Origin: CAZEFK01 sp964511405 | GTDB taxonomy: Bacteria; Pseudomonadota; Alphaproteobacteria; Elsterales; Elsteraceae | DNA: 30,629 nucleotides | NCBI GenBank assembly: GCA_964511405.1 | Contig: CAZEFK010000077.1 | Coordinates: 1 to 30,629, forward strand | Direction of reading: 5' to 3' | Shown: positions 1 to 7,106 of the stretch, in pieces | Layout of the letters: every line of letters starts with the position of its first letter | Numbering within the stretch: the stretch's first letter is position 1 | Notes under the pieces: generated by a model | What the model saw: only the letters and a program-made list of their open reading frames with translations | Database searches by the model: none | Told to the model about the DNA's origin: nothing | Program-made: the position numbers and the translations under genes

Positions 1-246
1 ACCTCGGCCCTCGATCCCGAGCTGGTCGGCGAAGTGCTGACGGTGATCCGCAAGCTCGGCGCCGAGTTCGACCTGACCATGCTGATGGTCACCCACCAGA
101 TGGGCTTCGCCAAGGAATTCGCCGACCGCGTGTGCTTCTTCCACCACGGGCGGATCTGCGAGCAGGGGCCGCCCCAGAAGATCTTCGGCGCGCCGGAGAA
201 CGAGCGGACGCGCCAGTTCCTCCGGGCGGTGCTCGAGGCGGCCTGA
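1..246 (+). CDS. Amino-acid ABC transporter ATP-binding protein, C-terminal end (partial)
   Basis: Only the last 81 codons are in the window; the 5' end lies beyond the left edge. The frame opens with TSALDPELVGEVL, the segment that directly follows the Walker B aspartate-glutamate in polar amino-acid ABC ATPases of the GlnQ/HisP type. It is followed by the switch (H-loop) histidine in MLMVTHQMGFAKEFADRV and by the family-typical tail GRICEQGPPQKIF and PENERTRQFL. The protein would energise uptake of a polar amino acid or opine-like compound at the inner membrane. Its stop TGA (244-246) overlaps the ATG of the GntR regulator, so the two are probably co-transcribed and translationally coupled. 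The substrate cannot be told from this fragment. Confidence 0.9.
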   Translation, partial: TSALDPELVGEVLTVIRKLGAEFDLTMLMVTHQMGFAKEFADRVCFFHHGRICEQGPPQKIFGAPENERTRQFLRAVLEAA

Positions 247-968
247 TGTCCGGGCGGGCGCTGAGCCGGCCCGGGCTGGGGGCGAGCCAGGACAAGCCGC
301 GGCGGCCGTCGCCCTCGCGCGAGCGCTTCGAGCGGCTCTATCGGACCATCCGCGACCGCATCTGCCTGTTCGACTATCCCCCGGGCGGCCGCCTGGCCGA
401 GGAGGAGCTGGCCCGCGAGTTCTCGATCAGCCGCACGCCGGTGCGCCGGGTCCTGGCGCGCCTGGAGGCCGACGGCCTGATCGAGGCCCGCCACGGCGTC
501 GGCCATTTCGTCACGCCGCTGCGCCTGGAAGAGGTGACGCAGATCTATCAGCTGCGCATGGAACTGGCCGTGCTGGTGGGCCGGCTGTCGCCGCGGCCGC
601 GCAGCGCCGCGGACCTGGACCGCATCCGGGCGCTGGTCGCCCGCTGCGATGCCTTGTCGAAGAACCCGGAATACAAGGCGTTCTCGCGGCTCAACATGGA
701 CTTCTTTTCCGAGATCAGCGCCATGACCGGAAATGCGCCGCTGCGCGAGATCAACGAGCGGCTCTATTTCTTCACGTCCCGCATCTGGCTGGAGATGATG
801 CCGCGCCTCGACCTGACCGAAGAATTCGCCTTCTTCCGGCGCGAGATGGAGGAAGTGCTCGCCGCGGCCGAGATCGGCGACCTTGCGACCGTCGGCCACA
901 TCCGCCGGACCCACATCTCCATGAGCTTCGCCCGCATGATGCGCTACGCCAAGCCCGCGGGCGGATGA
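246..968 (+). CDS. GntR-family (FadR/FCD subfamily) transcriptional regulator
   Basis: A 240-residue protein with an N-terminal winged helix-turn-helix (about residues 25-95; LAEEELAREFSISRTPVRRV and LEADGLIEARHGVGHFV are classic GntR signatures) and an all-helical FCD effector domain (about 105-235). The start at 246 is chosen because it overlaps the upstream stop as TGATG. A longer frame opening at 132 would run through the transporter gene. FCD domains usually bind a metal through one Asp and three His. Here the usual F-H before the (S/T)GN motif is F-F in NMDFFSEISAMTGN, and the second His position appears to be Met; only the last His (RRTHI) remains. The effector pocket is therefore probably metal-free. 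Regulation of the linked amino-acid transporter is the likely role, inferred from coupling. Confidence 0.88.
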   Translation: MSGRALSRPGLGASQDKPRRPSPSRERFERLYRTIRDRICLFDYPPGGRLAEEELAREFSISRTPVRRVLARLEADGLIEARHGVGHFVTPLRLEEVTQIYQLRMELAVLVGRLSPRPRSAADLDRIRALVARCDALSKNPEYKAFSRLNMDFFSEISAMTGNAPLREINERLYFFTSRIWLEMMPRLDLTEEFAFFRREMEEVLAAAEIGDLATVGHIRRTHISMSFARMMRYAKPAGG

Positions 969-980
969 GGGCACGGGGGG

Positions 981-996
981 GGCGATTTACTACACT
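981..996 (+). repeat. Degenerate, truncated CRISPR repeat at the distal end of the array
   Basis: GGCGATTTACTACACT matches the last part of the 36-bp repeat (ATTTGCTACACT) with one change, and is followed by 29 bp, close to a spacer length, before the first intact repeat. It looks like a decayed terminal repeat. It lies at the end away from cas2, 12 bp after the GntR stop codon. Confidence 0.6.
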
Positions 997-1025
997 CAGG
1001 TCGCCAGCCATACGGAGACGGCCCT

Positions 1026-1523
1026 GCTGCGGATTGCGGCCGTCCCTCGATTTGCTACACTCCGGCGGTCGGAGATCTATGCCGACGACCCGCTGCGGAT
1101 TGCGGCCGTCCCTCGATTTGCTACACTCGGCGTCGCGCTTCTCAAACACGACCTGGCGCTGCGGATTGCGGCCGTCCCTCGATTTGCTACACTCGCGATC
1201 AAAGAAATCGCGCTGCTGGGCCGGCTGCGGATTGCGGCCGTCCCTCGATTTGCTACACTTGACCCGGTCCAGCACATCGGGGGGGATGGGCTGCGGATTG
1301 CGGCCGTCCCTCGATTTGCTACACTGCCGCCGAGCGCGACGTCAACGTCATACTCGCTGCGGATTGCGGCCGTCCCTCGATTTGCTACACTGACAGTCGA
1401 ATGCGCTTGATCAGGTTCCATGCTGCGGATTGCGGCCGTCCCTCGATTTGCTACACTTCTTGGTTAGATGTTTATGAGTTGGTTACTGCTGCGGATTGCG
1501 GCCGTCCCTCGATTTGCTACACT
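1026..1523 (+). CRISPR. Type II-C CRISPR array, 8 repeats and 7 spacers
   Basis: Eight identical 36-bp repeats start at 1026, 1092, 1158, 1224, 1290, 1356, 1422 and 1488. They begin GCTGCGGATTGCGGCC and end CTCGATTTGCTACACT. All seven spacers (1062-1091, 1128-1157, 1194-1223, 1260-1289, 1326-1355, 1392-1421, 1458-1487) are exactly 30 bp and differ from one another. Spacer 7 is visibly AT-rich; the others are GC-rich. The crRNA strand is + because the tracrRNA anti-repeat at 6059 is the complement of this orientation. Transcription therefore converges on cas2, as in other type II-C loci. The perfect identity of the repeats argues for a maintained array. Spacer targets cannot be determined here. 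Confidence 0.98.
1034..1061 (+). promoter_or_regulatory. Putative promoter inside each CRISPR repeat (first copy given)
   Basis: Within the repeat, TTGCGG (repeat positions 9-14) and TACACT (31-36) are separated by 16 bp, and the -10 is preceded by TGC, making an extended -10 (TGnTACACT). Transcription would start about 7 nt into each spacer, leaving a guide of about 23-24 nt. In-repeat promoters of this geometry are established for Neisseria type II-C arrays. The same pattern recurs in all eight copies at 66-bp intervals. Activity is inferred. Confidence 0.6.
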
Positions 1524-1574
1524 GCCTTTCGGGCAACCCACTGAAAATGCAGAACTTTCCCCTTCCCGGATGAG

Positions 1575-1928
1575 CTAAAAAAGCTCCATCTGGGAGGGTG
1601 ATGGCTGTGCGGGCTGACGCTTTTTTCCGACATAGACCCTGATCCGCGCGAATTGTTTGTCCGTGATGGTGATGAACCGAACCTCCCCGGCCGAGGGCAC
1701 CCTTTCGCCCATCCGCTTGGCGTGGACCTCCGCGTTCTCGATCGAGGCGCAGTGCCGACAATAAACTGAGTACTGCATCATACTGAAGCCGTCCTCGATC
1801 AGATCCTTACGGAACCGGGTGTAAGCCCTGCGGTCCTGAGTGGTGAACGTCGGCAGGTCAAACATGGCGATTACCCACATCGAGCGCCACCCCCAGGGGA
1901 ATTGTGGCACCGGGCGGACACGGGACAT
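1575..1928 (-). CDS. cas2: CRISPR-associated protein Cas2
   Basis: A 117-residue protein with the Cas2 ferredoxin-like core. WVIAMFDLPTFT is strand beta1 with the conserved Asp, followed by RKDLIEDGFSMMQYSVYCRHC and VRFITITDKQF. Cas2 forms the dimeric core of the Cas1-Cas2 integrase that adds new spacers. The start at 1928 overlaps the cas1 stop as TGATG and gives an N-terminal extension of 16 residues. An alternative ATG at 1880, preceded by GGGGGTGG, would start exactly at MWVIAMFDLP and give a more usual length of about 101 residues. It ends 52 bp from the last CRISPR repeat. It is the last gene of the cas9-cas1-cas2 operon, the type II-C gene set with no csn2 or cas4. Confidence 0.93.
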   Translation of the reverse strand: MSRVRPVPQFPWGWRSMWVIAMFDLPTFTTQDRRAYTRFRKDLIEDGFSMMQYSVYCRHCASIENAEVHAKRMGERVPSAGEVRFITITDKQFARIRVYVGKKRQPAQPSPSQMELF

Positions 1929-2869
1929 CAGCCCGGCTCCCCGTCTGCTTCTTCGGGAGCCGTTTGGACTGGCAATCCCTCGGGCAGGGCAAGGCCCTTG
2001 GCCCCTCCCGTCAGCACCCGGCAAAGCGATGCCGCGCCTGATTCGATGGCCAACAGGAACGGCAACCTACGGCCATCCACCACCACCGTTTCGTTGAACA
2101 CCGACAACAGCGCCGAGCGGGTCGGCCGGTGATCGAGTGAAAGAGCCGCTTCGTCGCCCTGGTCGCGGAGCAGGCGGACCCGCCAGTCGACGAAGGGCCG
2201 GTAGGCTTCCAACAGGTCATCGGCGAGGCAGAACGGATTGCCCCGATTCCGGTGGAACACCCCAAGGGAGGGGATCAACCCGGAGGCGACCACCGCCCGC
2301 GCGGTGGCGGCTCTGACCACTGCATAGCCGTAATTGAGCAGAGCATTGATGCCCTCGGCACTTCGTTCCCGTCTAAACTCGGAGCCGAACAGACGCGGCC
2401 AGTATCGTTGGGCTGCCTGGGCCTCAAGATTGTCCGGGTCGCCGGAACGGACACGGCGGGACATCGGCGCCAGGCCGCCGTCGTCGTCGACGAAGGTTCG
2501 CAGCACCTCGGCCTGCAAGGCGATCTTGGTTCGGATCAGAGTTTGCCAGATCCGCTTCTTGGTAGGCCCGCTCGCCTCAACCTGGGCGAGGTGCCGTTCC
2601 GTCTGCACATGGTGGGCATCGAGAGGCAGCATCATTCCGGCTGGCAGGTGATCTCGCCCGGTGACCATCACCGTCGCACCGGCCTCCAACAGATCTATGA
2701 ACACCGCCTGAGTGTAGGTGGCCCGGATATCATCCACCACCACCACTCCCAGATCTTCAATTGGCAGTGTCGCCTTCGGCTGGTCCGGTCGTTCAATCAC
2801 CAGCTGACGGTGAGCTACCGAAAGCCGGGTGCCCGGGGTCGCAACCTCAATGGTCTTGCGCAGCAGCAT
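1928..2869 (-). CDS. cas1: CRISPR-associated endonuclease/integrase Cas1 (type II)
   Basis: A 313-residue Cas1, the catalytic subunit of the spacer-acquisition integrase. The metal-binding triad is visible as E149 (NLEAQAAQRYWPRLFG), H206 (GVFHRNRGNPFCLADDLLEAY) and E221, at positions typical of type II Cas1. The N-terminal beta-domain includes the usual LPIEDLGVVVVDD and LLEAGATVMVTGRDHLP. It starts 32 bp after the cas9 stop and its own stop overlaps the cas2 start, so the three genes form one operon. The ATG at 2869 has no strong ribosome-binding site, which may mean reinitiation after cas9. The last 20 or so residues are a low-complexity tail of no known role. Confidence 0.96.
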   Translation of the reverse strand: MLLRKTIEVATPGTRLSVAHRQLVIERPDQPKATLPIEDLGVVVVDDIRATYTQAVFIDLLEAGATVMVTGRDHLPAGMMLPLDAHHVQTERHLAQVEASGPTKKRIWQTLIRTKIALQAEVLRTFVDDDGGLAPMSRRVRSGDPDNLEAQAAQRYWPRLFGSEFRRERSAEGINALLNYGYAVVRAATARAVVASGLIPSLGVFHRNRGNPFCLADDLLEAYRPFVDWRVRLLRDQGDEAALSLDHRPTRSALLSVFNETVVVDGRRLPFLLAIESGAASLCRVLTGGAKGLALPEGLPVQTAPEEADGEPG

Positions 2870-2901
2870 CGGTCACATTGACGCTTTCTGGTCTATTCCA
2901 T

Positions 2902-5900
2902 TCAGTCCGCTGCTGGCCGCACCCGGCCAATTGGATCGAGGGAGATCTTTCTGGCACCGTTGCTAAGCAACGAACCGGCGTTCGGGCGCCAAACCGAACC
3001 GCCTGCAGCGTCCGTGTGGGCGAGCATCACGACCTGCCCGGATGCCCAAACACCTTGAACGATCCTGATCCCTCGCCGCTCTCCGTTCGGAAATTCCACA
3101 GCGTCGCCCGGTGCCAGCGACATGACGAACGTCGAGCCGTCTCCACGATCCCGTCGCACAGCCGGCTCGTGGCGCGCCAGCCGGCGGGTGGCCTGGTACA
3201 GGCTTACAACCTCGAAGTCCGTCTTGCCGTCTGGTTTTCGGTAAATGGCAATGTGATGGTTAGCGCCGAGGTCAGCATAGCCAGTGGATGCCGGGGCCAT
3301 CAGGTTCAATTGCTGTTTTGTGGCGAGGCGCACCTTGCGGATTTCCGGGCCACGGGGGCCGAGGCGCGGATAGGCGGCGAATGCCTTCTTGGGATCGCCG
3401 CCGTTAGCGGCGACCCACGCTTTAATGATTCGGCGGACTTCGTCGTCACGGATGTTTTCCAGCTCGCCCTTGGTCAGTGCCTCTACCTTCTTGCGTGTAA
3501 CAAACTGACGGTAGACACCATTCTTCGTCGTGACGTTCTCTTCCGTATCCCCATAAGTCGTCTCCCTGTGCAAAGGCCCCGACACCTTCTTGCGTACTCG
3601 GTGGGACACAATGATTTCCGCCGCCGCAGCGTCGGCGTCCGCACGAATGCTCGACCAGGGCGGCGGCAGGCGCGGCCGCTGGGGGGATGGGTTGTCGGCA
3701 TCCTGCCAGAAACGCGAAAGCCGTTGTGTCATTCCGGGATGGGTGCAGGCGACAACCAAGGCGTCTACCGCGTGGTGGCGGTGGTCAGCGCGGGTCTTCT
3801 CGCCGTCGTCGGACAGAATGTTGTTAAGCCCCCAAAGCTTGCGGATCTGGGCGGTTACGCGGCCTGAAACCGCCTGCACCGTTACCGGTGCTTCCGGTCC
3901 CACGTCCGGCCACAGCCGCTTGAGGAACGCGACCGCTTGACGGGTCGCATAGCCAGTATCGTTCAATTGCCGAGTGACGAAATCATTGTCCAAGGCTTCC
4001 TCGCGGCAGAAGCGAACTGCTTTGCCCTTGGACATCCGCCCTTCCTTGACGTGCCGCCACATCCGATCTTTCATTGCGATCCATTCGTCGCCGATGAAAG
4101 CCTCATAAGGCAAGCGGTTGTTCTTCCGCAGGTTCCAGTCTCGATGACAGAGGGTCTTGTTACCAAACCCGTCGTCGAACGATTTCGAGCGTGGAAAGAT
4201 GTGCTCAACCTGGAATAAGCCGCTGCGGAACAGACCATCGAAGCCGATCCACTCACCAGAGTAAGGATCGCATTTTCCACATTCGTGCCATAGCCGCCAC
4301 TTCTCGATATCGTCGCGGGAAGGCTCGGCGATGCCCTGGGTTTTCAATTCGAGTTCGGCCTTCTTGCGTTCGGCCTCGTTCTTGCGATTGCGCTTCTGGT
4401 CCTCCTCCCGTTCGCGCTTGGACTTGCCGACTTCGCGTGCTAGCTCGACTCGGATGCGATCGGGTTTTCCATAGGCGCGGATCAAATTGTTGACCACCTT
4501 GCGCAACTCGTTCTGCACCCGAACCACGGTGGGATTGCGCAGTTTGGCGATCCGTTCCTGTTCGTCCCTGTTCTTCGGACTGGGTAGCAAGTCGAGGATT
4601 TCGCCAGTGGGACGTTCGCGGTTCGGGAAGGCCTCGTCGCGCCAATGCTCATAGTCTGGCCCGTTTAGCAGTTCGCCCATGCGGATGCCGTCCTCCAGTA
4701 TCGGCAGAAAGGCACCGAGGGCGGCAGTGGAAAACGGTTCCCAGCCGGGCTGGAATGTCAGCCCTTGAAGCACGGTGGCCTGTTCCTGAGAGGCGCCGAA
4801 ATCGGCGACGAAGGTTTGCGCCGCCGCTTCCCGCCGCGTCCGGCGTTCGGTTTCGGACAGGATCACCACTCGCTTGCCGTCCGACGTCCGACCGTAATCG
4901 GCACCGCCCAACCGGTCGTAGGCAGCGTCGCGGATCGCCTGCTTTTGGGGGTGCGACCGCCAGTCATCGCCGAAGATCTTGGCAAGGCCCGCTTCCACTT
5001 TGTTGCCGAGCAGCCCCTTGTCGCCACCGAGTTCGAGATTGAAGACAAGTCCCTTTTCAGCGCCCCTCTCGCCGCGTACCGCATAAAGGGGCTTTAGTGC
5101 TGCGCGCACACCCGTCCACGTCATCGCACCCTGTGTCTGGAGTTTTGCCAGGATTGCCGCCCGTTCCTCGCCGTCGAGCTGTCGTTGATTGCCGCCGGCC
5201 AATGTCAGGTTGTTCAGTTTTTCCAGCATGCGCCGCTGCTGCGACAGCCACGAGCCTTTCGCGCACAGGGGTTCATTGGGCATGAATCGGCAAGTTCCAA
5301 GCGTGTTGGTACGCCAGAACACCGGCCGCTGGAAGAACACGGTCGCCGCGATTGCCTCTTTGAACCTCTCGTCCTGCAAGACTGGGTGATATGGCGCCTG
5401 CGCCACCCACAGTGCCTCGAACTCCGCCGCTACCGTCTGCCGGTCGGCGTGAATGCCACGCCGCTTTTCTCCATGGGGCTTGTTGGCCAGCCACGCGCCA
5501 AGGGTGGCGCCTTCCCGTTTCAGGGCTGCCAAGGTCGATTCCCTGTTGCTCGCCGCCTCCTTTTCGTCCGTCGCTTCGTCCTCAGCCGCCGTCTCGGCAA
5601 GATCGCGCCCCCGGAAGTGCCTGCGCTTAGCCAGGTGATAAAGCGCCCGCCCGAGTTCATGAGCGGTCAACGCTTCCGTGAGTCCGCGCCGGCGGAGGTC
5701 GTACGGATCGGCTTTCATCACCAGCGACCACGCCGACGCCTTGTCCCGGTCGAACCTGGGCAGCAAGCCCGCGGCCTGCAACGCCTCGTTCAAGGAGCGG
5801 CGTCGTTGGCGCCGCCGCCGCAATTGGCGGCGCATCATGCGCTTGGCACGGCGTTGCTGGTTGAGTGGCGTACCGTCTGGGTCGCGCGTCTCTGGAAAGA

Positions 5901-6012
5901 TGCGAACTCCGAGACGATGAATGCGGCCGCTCTGGCTGTCGGGGTCGTGGTCGACGACCGCGAAGCCGATGGAGGTGGTGCCGATATCGAAACCGAACAC
6001 ACGCTCCTGCAT
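2902..6012 (-). CDS. cas9: CRISPR-associated RNA-guided endonuclease Cas9 (type II-C)
   Basis: A 1036-residue Cas9, in the II-C size range. Visible in order: RuvC-I with D9 (VFGFDIGTTSIGFAVVD), an arginine-rich bridge helix (about residues 53-72), an alpha-helical REC lobe, RuvC-II with E523 (RIRVELAREVGKSKRER), an HNH domain with E603-H604 (VEHIFPRSKSFDD) and N627 (CHRDWNLRKNN), RuvC-III with H747 and D750 (DHRHHAVDALVVA), then the wedge and PAM-interacting C-terminus. All catalytic residues for cutting both strands are present. The start at 6012 is chosen because MQERVFGFDIG is the usual Cas9 N-terminus and AAGGGGGAG precedes it. A 59-codon in-frame extension would run antisense through the tracrRNA gene. 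Base composition is less GC-rich than the flanking metabolic genes. Confidence 0.98.
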   Translation of the reverse strand: MQERVFGFDIGTTSIGFAVVDHDPDSQSGRIHRLGVRIFPETRDPDGTPLNQQRRAKRMMRRQLRRRRQRRRSLNEALQAAGLLPRFDRDKASAWSLVMKADPYDLRRRGLTEALTAHELGRALYHLAKRRHFRGRDLAETAAEDEATDEKEAASNRESTLAALKREGATLGAWLANKPHGEKRRGIHADRQTVAAEFEALWVAQAPYHPVLQDERFKEAIAATVFFQRPVFWRTNTLGTCRFMPNEPLCAKGSWLSQQRRMLEKLNNLTLAGGNQRQLDGEERAAILAKLQTQGAMTWTGVRAALKPLYAVRGERGAEKGLVFNLELGGDKGLLGNKVEAGLAKIFGDDWRSHPQKQAIRDAAYDRLGGADYGRTSDGKRVVILSETERRTRREAAAQTFVADFGASQEQATVLQGLTFQPGWEPFSTAALGAFLPILEDGIRMGELLNGPDYEHWRDEAFPNRERPTGEILDLLPSPKNRDEQERIAKLRNPTVVRVQNELRKVVNNLIRAYGKPDRIRVELAREVGKSKREREEDQKRNRKNEAERKKAELELKTQGIAEPSRDDIEKWRLWHECGKCDPYSGEWIGFDGLFRSGLFQVEHIFPRSKSFDDGFGNKTLCHRDWNLRKNNRLPYEAFIGDEWIAMKDRMWRHVKEGRMSKGKAVRFCREEALDNDFVTRQLNDTGYATRQAVAFLKRLWPDVGPEAPVTVQAVSGRVTAQIRKLWGLNNILSDDGEKTRADHRHHAVDALVVACTHPGMTQRLSRFWQDADNPSPQRPRLPPPWSSIRADADAAAAEIIVSHRVRKKVSGPLHRETTYGDTEENVTTKNGVYRQFVTRKKVEALTKGELENIRDDEVRRIIKAWVAANGGDPKKAFAAYPRLGPRGPEIRKVRLATKQQLNLMAPASTGYADLGANHHIAIYRKPDGKTDFEVVSLYQATRRLARHEPAVRRDRGDGSTFVMSLAPGDAVEFPNGERRGIRIVQGVWASGQVVMLAHTDAAGGSVWRPNAGSLLSNGARKISLDPIGRVRPAAD

Positions 6013-6024
6013 GCCGGCTCCCCC

Positions 6025-6053
6025 TTGCGAGAAGTGGTGTCCAATGCTATCCA
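6025..6053 (+). promoter_or_regulatory. Putative tracrRNA promoter
   Basis: TTGCGA (6025-6030), a 17-bp spacer and TATCCA (6048-6053) preceded by TGC (extended -10) would start transcription near 6060, exactly where the anti-repeat begins. The elements resemble those in the CRISPR repeat (TTGCGG and TGCTACACT). The site overlaps the cas9 leader and ribosome-binding site on the opposite strand. Confidence 0.5.
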
Positions 6054-6058
6054 CTAAC

Positions 6059-6171
6059 GTGTAGCAAATCGAGGGGCGGTCGCTTTTCGCAAGCAAATTC
6101 GACCCCTTGCGCGGGCTCGGCATCCCAAGGTCGTTTGCCGGCATCAATCCCCGCCATCGGCGGGGATTTTT
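6059..6171 (+). ncRNA. tracrRNA of the type II-C CRISPR-Cas9 system
   Basis: Bases 6059-6082 begin GTGTAGCAAATCGAGGGG and are the near-exact reverse complement of the 3' two-thirds of the CRISPR repeat. The complementarity resumes after a short bulge (TCGCAAGC against GCTGCGG). This gives an almost full-length repeat:anti-repeat duplex for RNase III processing and Cas9 loading. Downstream, CCTTG (around 6103) and CAAGG (around 6127) can form the nexus-like stem, and the RNA ends in a strong terminator. Estimated length is about 113 nt. It is transcribed divergently from cas9, only about 47 bp from the start codon. The exact 5' end is inferred from the promoter and the anti-repeat. Confidence 0.9.
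6146..6171 (+). terminator. Rho-independent terminator of the tracrRNA
   Basis: A perfect 10-bp stem, AATCCCCGCC / GGCGGGGATT, closes a 3-nt ATC loop and runs into TTTTT. The stem and U-tract are canonical for intrinsic termination on the + strand and fix the tracrRNA 3' end near 6171. Confidence 0.92.
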
Positions 6172-6282
6172 GTAATAGGATGTCAACACGTTGCCGACGC
6201 CGGCATCGAGTTGTAGACCAGCGCCGCAGTTAAACGCGGATCCGCACCAAGACCGTGGCCTCAGGCGACCCCGCCGGCCGCG

Positions 6283-7026
6283 CTATCGCATGCCGTGGGC
6301 GGCGAGGATGCGGTCGTAGCTGCCGTCGGCCCGCATCGCCGCCAGCGCCGCGTTGAAGGCGTCGGCCAGCGCCTGGGCATCGGGCCTGGCCCGGCTGAAG
6401 GCCATGTACAGCCCCTTCTCGACCAGGGCGCCCCGGGTCAGGGCTAGCTGGCGCCTGAGCTCCGGCGCCTCGGCATTGATGATGCTGGTCAGGGTCAGCG
6501 CGTCATCGAGCGTCAGGTCCAGGCGGCCACCCGCAACCTTGCGCAGGTTGGTCAGGACGTCGTGCGTCCCCTCCAGGCGGTATCCTGATCCGGCCAGGAA
6601 ACTGGGATCGTAGAAATAGTTGTTGACGATGCCGATCGACTTGCCGGCCAGGTCGGCCAGGCTGTGATACTCGAAGGGATCGCTGCTGCGCTTGACGAAG
6701 ACGATGCGGTTGTCGGCATAGGGCTGCGAATAGATCAGCTTCTCGGCCCGCTCGGTGCTGTACCAGACCGACGGCAGGATGTCGGCCGTCCCCTCATAGG
6801 TGGCGTCCAGGGCCCGCGACCAGGGCATCATGACCACATCAACGGCATAGCCCGCCCGGGCCATCGCCTGGACCAGCAGGTCGTTGGAGAAGCCCTTGCC
6901 CGGCAGGCCGTCGTCCGAATAGGGCGCGTAGCCCACCAGGGCGGCCGCGCGCAGGGGCTTGGCCCATCCCGGAACCGTGCCGGCGATGAGTGCCGCGATC
7001 ACGACCAGCGCAGCCGAAAAGATCAT
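6283..7026 (-). CDS. Family 3 periplasmic solute-binding protein (amino-acid ABC type)
   Basis: A 247-residue secreted protein with a hydrophobic signal peptide (about residues 1-22, ending near GWAKP) and a SBP_bac_3 fold. LRAAALVGYAPYSDD, GFSNDLLVQAMARAGYAVDVVMMPWSRAL and YSTERAEKLIYSQPYADNRIVFVKR follow the usual order of lobe I, hinge and lobe II. The C-terminus has the common YDRILAAHG tail. Such proteins capture small polar solutes in the periplasm for an ABC importer. No permease or ATPase is adjacent on its strand. It is a single gene between the CRISPR locus and the LacI regulator. The transporter ATPase at the left window edge lies beyond the CRISPR locus on the other strand, so pairing with it is only a guess. 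Ligand unknown. Confidence 0.85.
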   Translation of the reverse strand: MIFSAALVVIAALIAGTVPGWAKPLRAAALVGYAPYSDDGLPGKGFSNDLLVQAMARAGYAVDVVMMPWSRALDATYEGTADILPSVWYSTERAEKLIYSQPYADNRIVFVKRSSDPFEYHSLADLAGKSIGIVNNYFYDPSFLAGSGYRLEGTHDVLTNLRKVAGGRLDLTLDDALTLTSIINAEAPELRRQLALTRGALVEKGLYMAFSRARPDAQALADAFNAALAAMRADGSYDRILAAHGMR

Positions 7027-7076
7027 CGGATCGTCCGCCTTCGCTCGGATTGCCAGGCAGCCACAACATCTCCGGC

Positions 7077-7096
7077 GCCAAATGTTTCAATTTGGC
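7077..7096. promoter_or_regulatory. Perfect inverted repeat between the LacI-type gene and the binding-protein gene
   Basis: GCCAAAT-GTTTCA-ATTTGGC is a perfect 7-bp dyad with a 6-bp centre. It lies 10 bp after the stop codon of the regulator and 50 bp upstream of the start codon of the binding-protein gene, both on the - strand. It lacks a U-tract, so it fits an operator or a weak 3' hairpin better than an intrinsic terminator. Confidence 0.5.
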
Positions 7097-7106
7097 TAAC
7101 GGCCGG

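Noticed and set aside
132..245. Upstream start for the GntR regulator
   Set aside because: It would lie inside the transporter ATPase gene and add a low-complexity peptide; the TGATG overlap at 246 is the natural start.
1062..1487. Spacers matching other parts of this window (self-targeting)
   Set aside because: Reading by eye found no match. A sequence search against phages, plasmids and the host genome would be needed, and none was run.
772..1761. Open frames through the CRISPR array with repeated peptides such as CGLRPSLDLLH
   Set aside because: The peptide repeats are only the translation of the 36-bp DNA repeat, since 66 bp is a multiple of three.
2761..3867. Long + strand frames antisense to cas1 and cas9
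   Set aside because: No recognisable motifs, and they overlap genes with intact catalytic residues.
6181..6186. A perfect TTGACA on the - strand upstream of cas9
   Set aside because: The bases 16-18 bp downstream are CCGCCG-like with no -10 element, so I could not support it as the cas9 promoter.
6013..6189. 59-codon N-terminal extension of cas9
   Set aside because: It would be translated from the complement of the tracrRNA and its terminator, has no homology to Cas9, and a good ribosome-binding site stands before the ATG at 6012.
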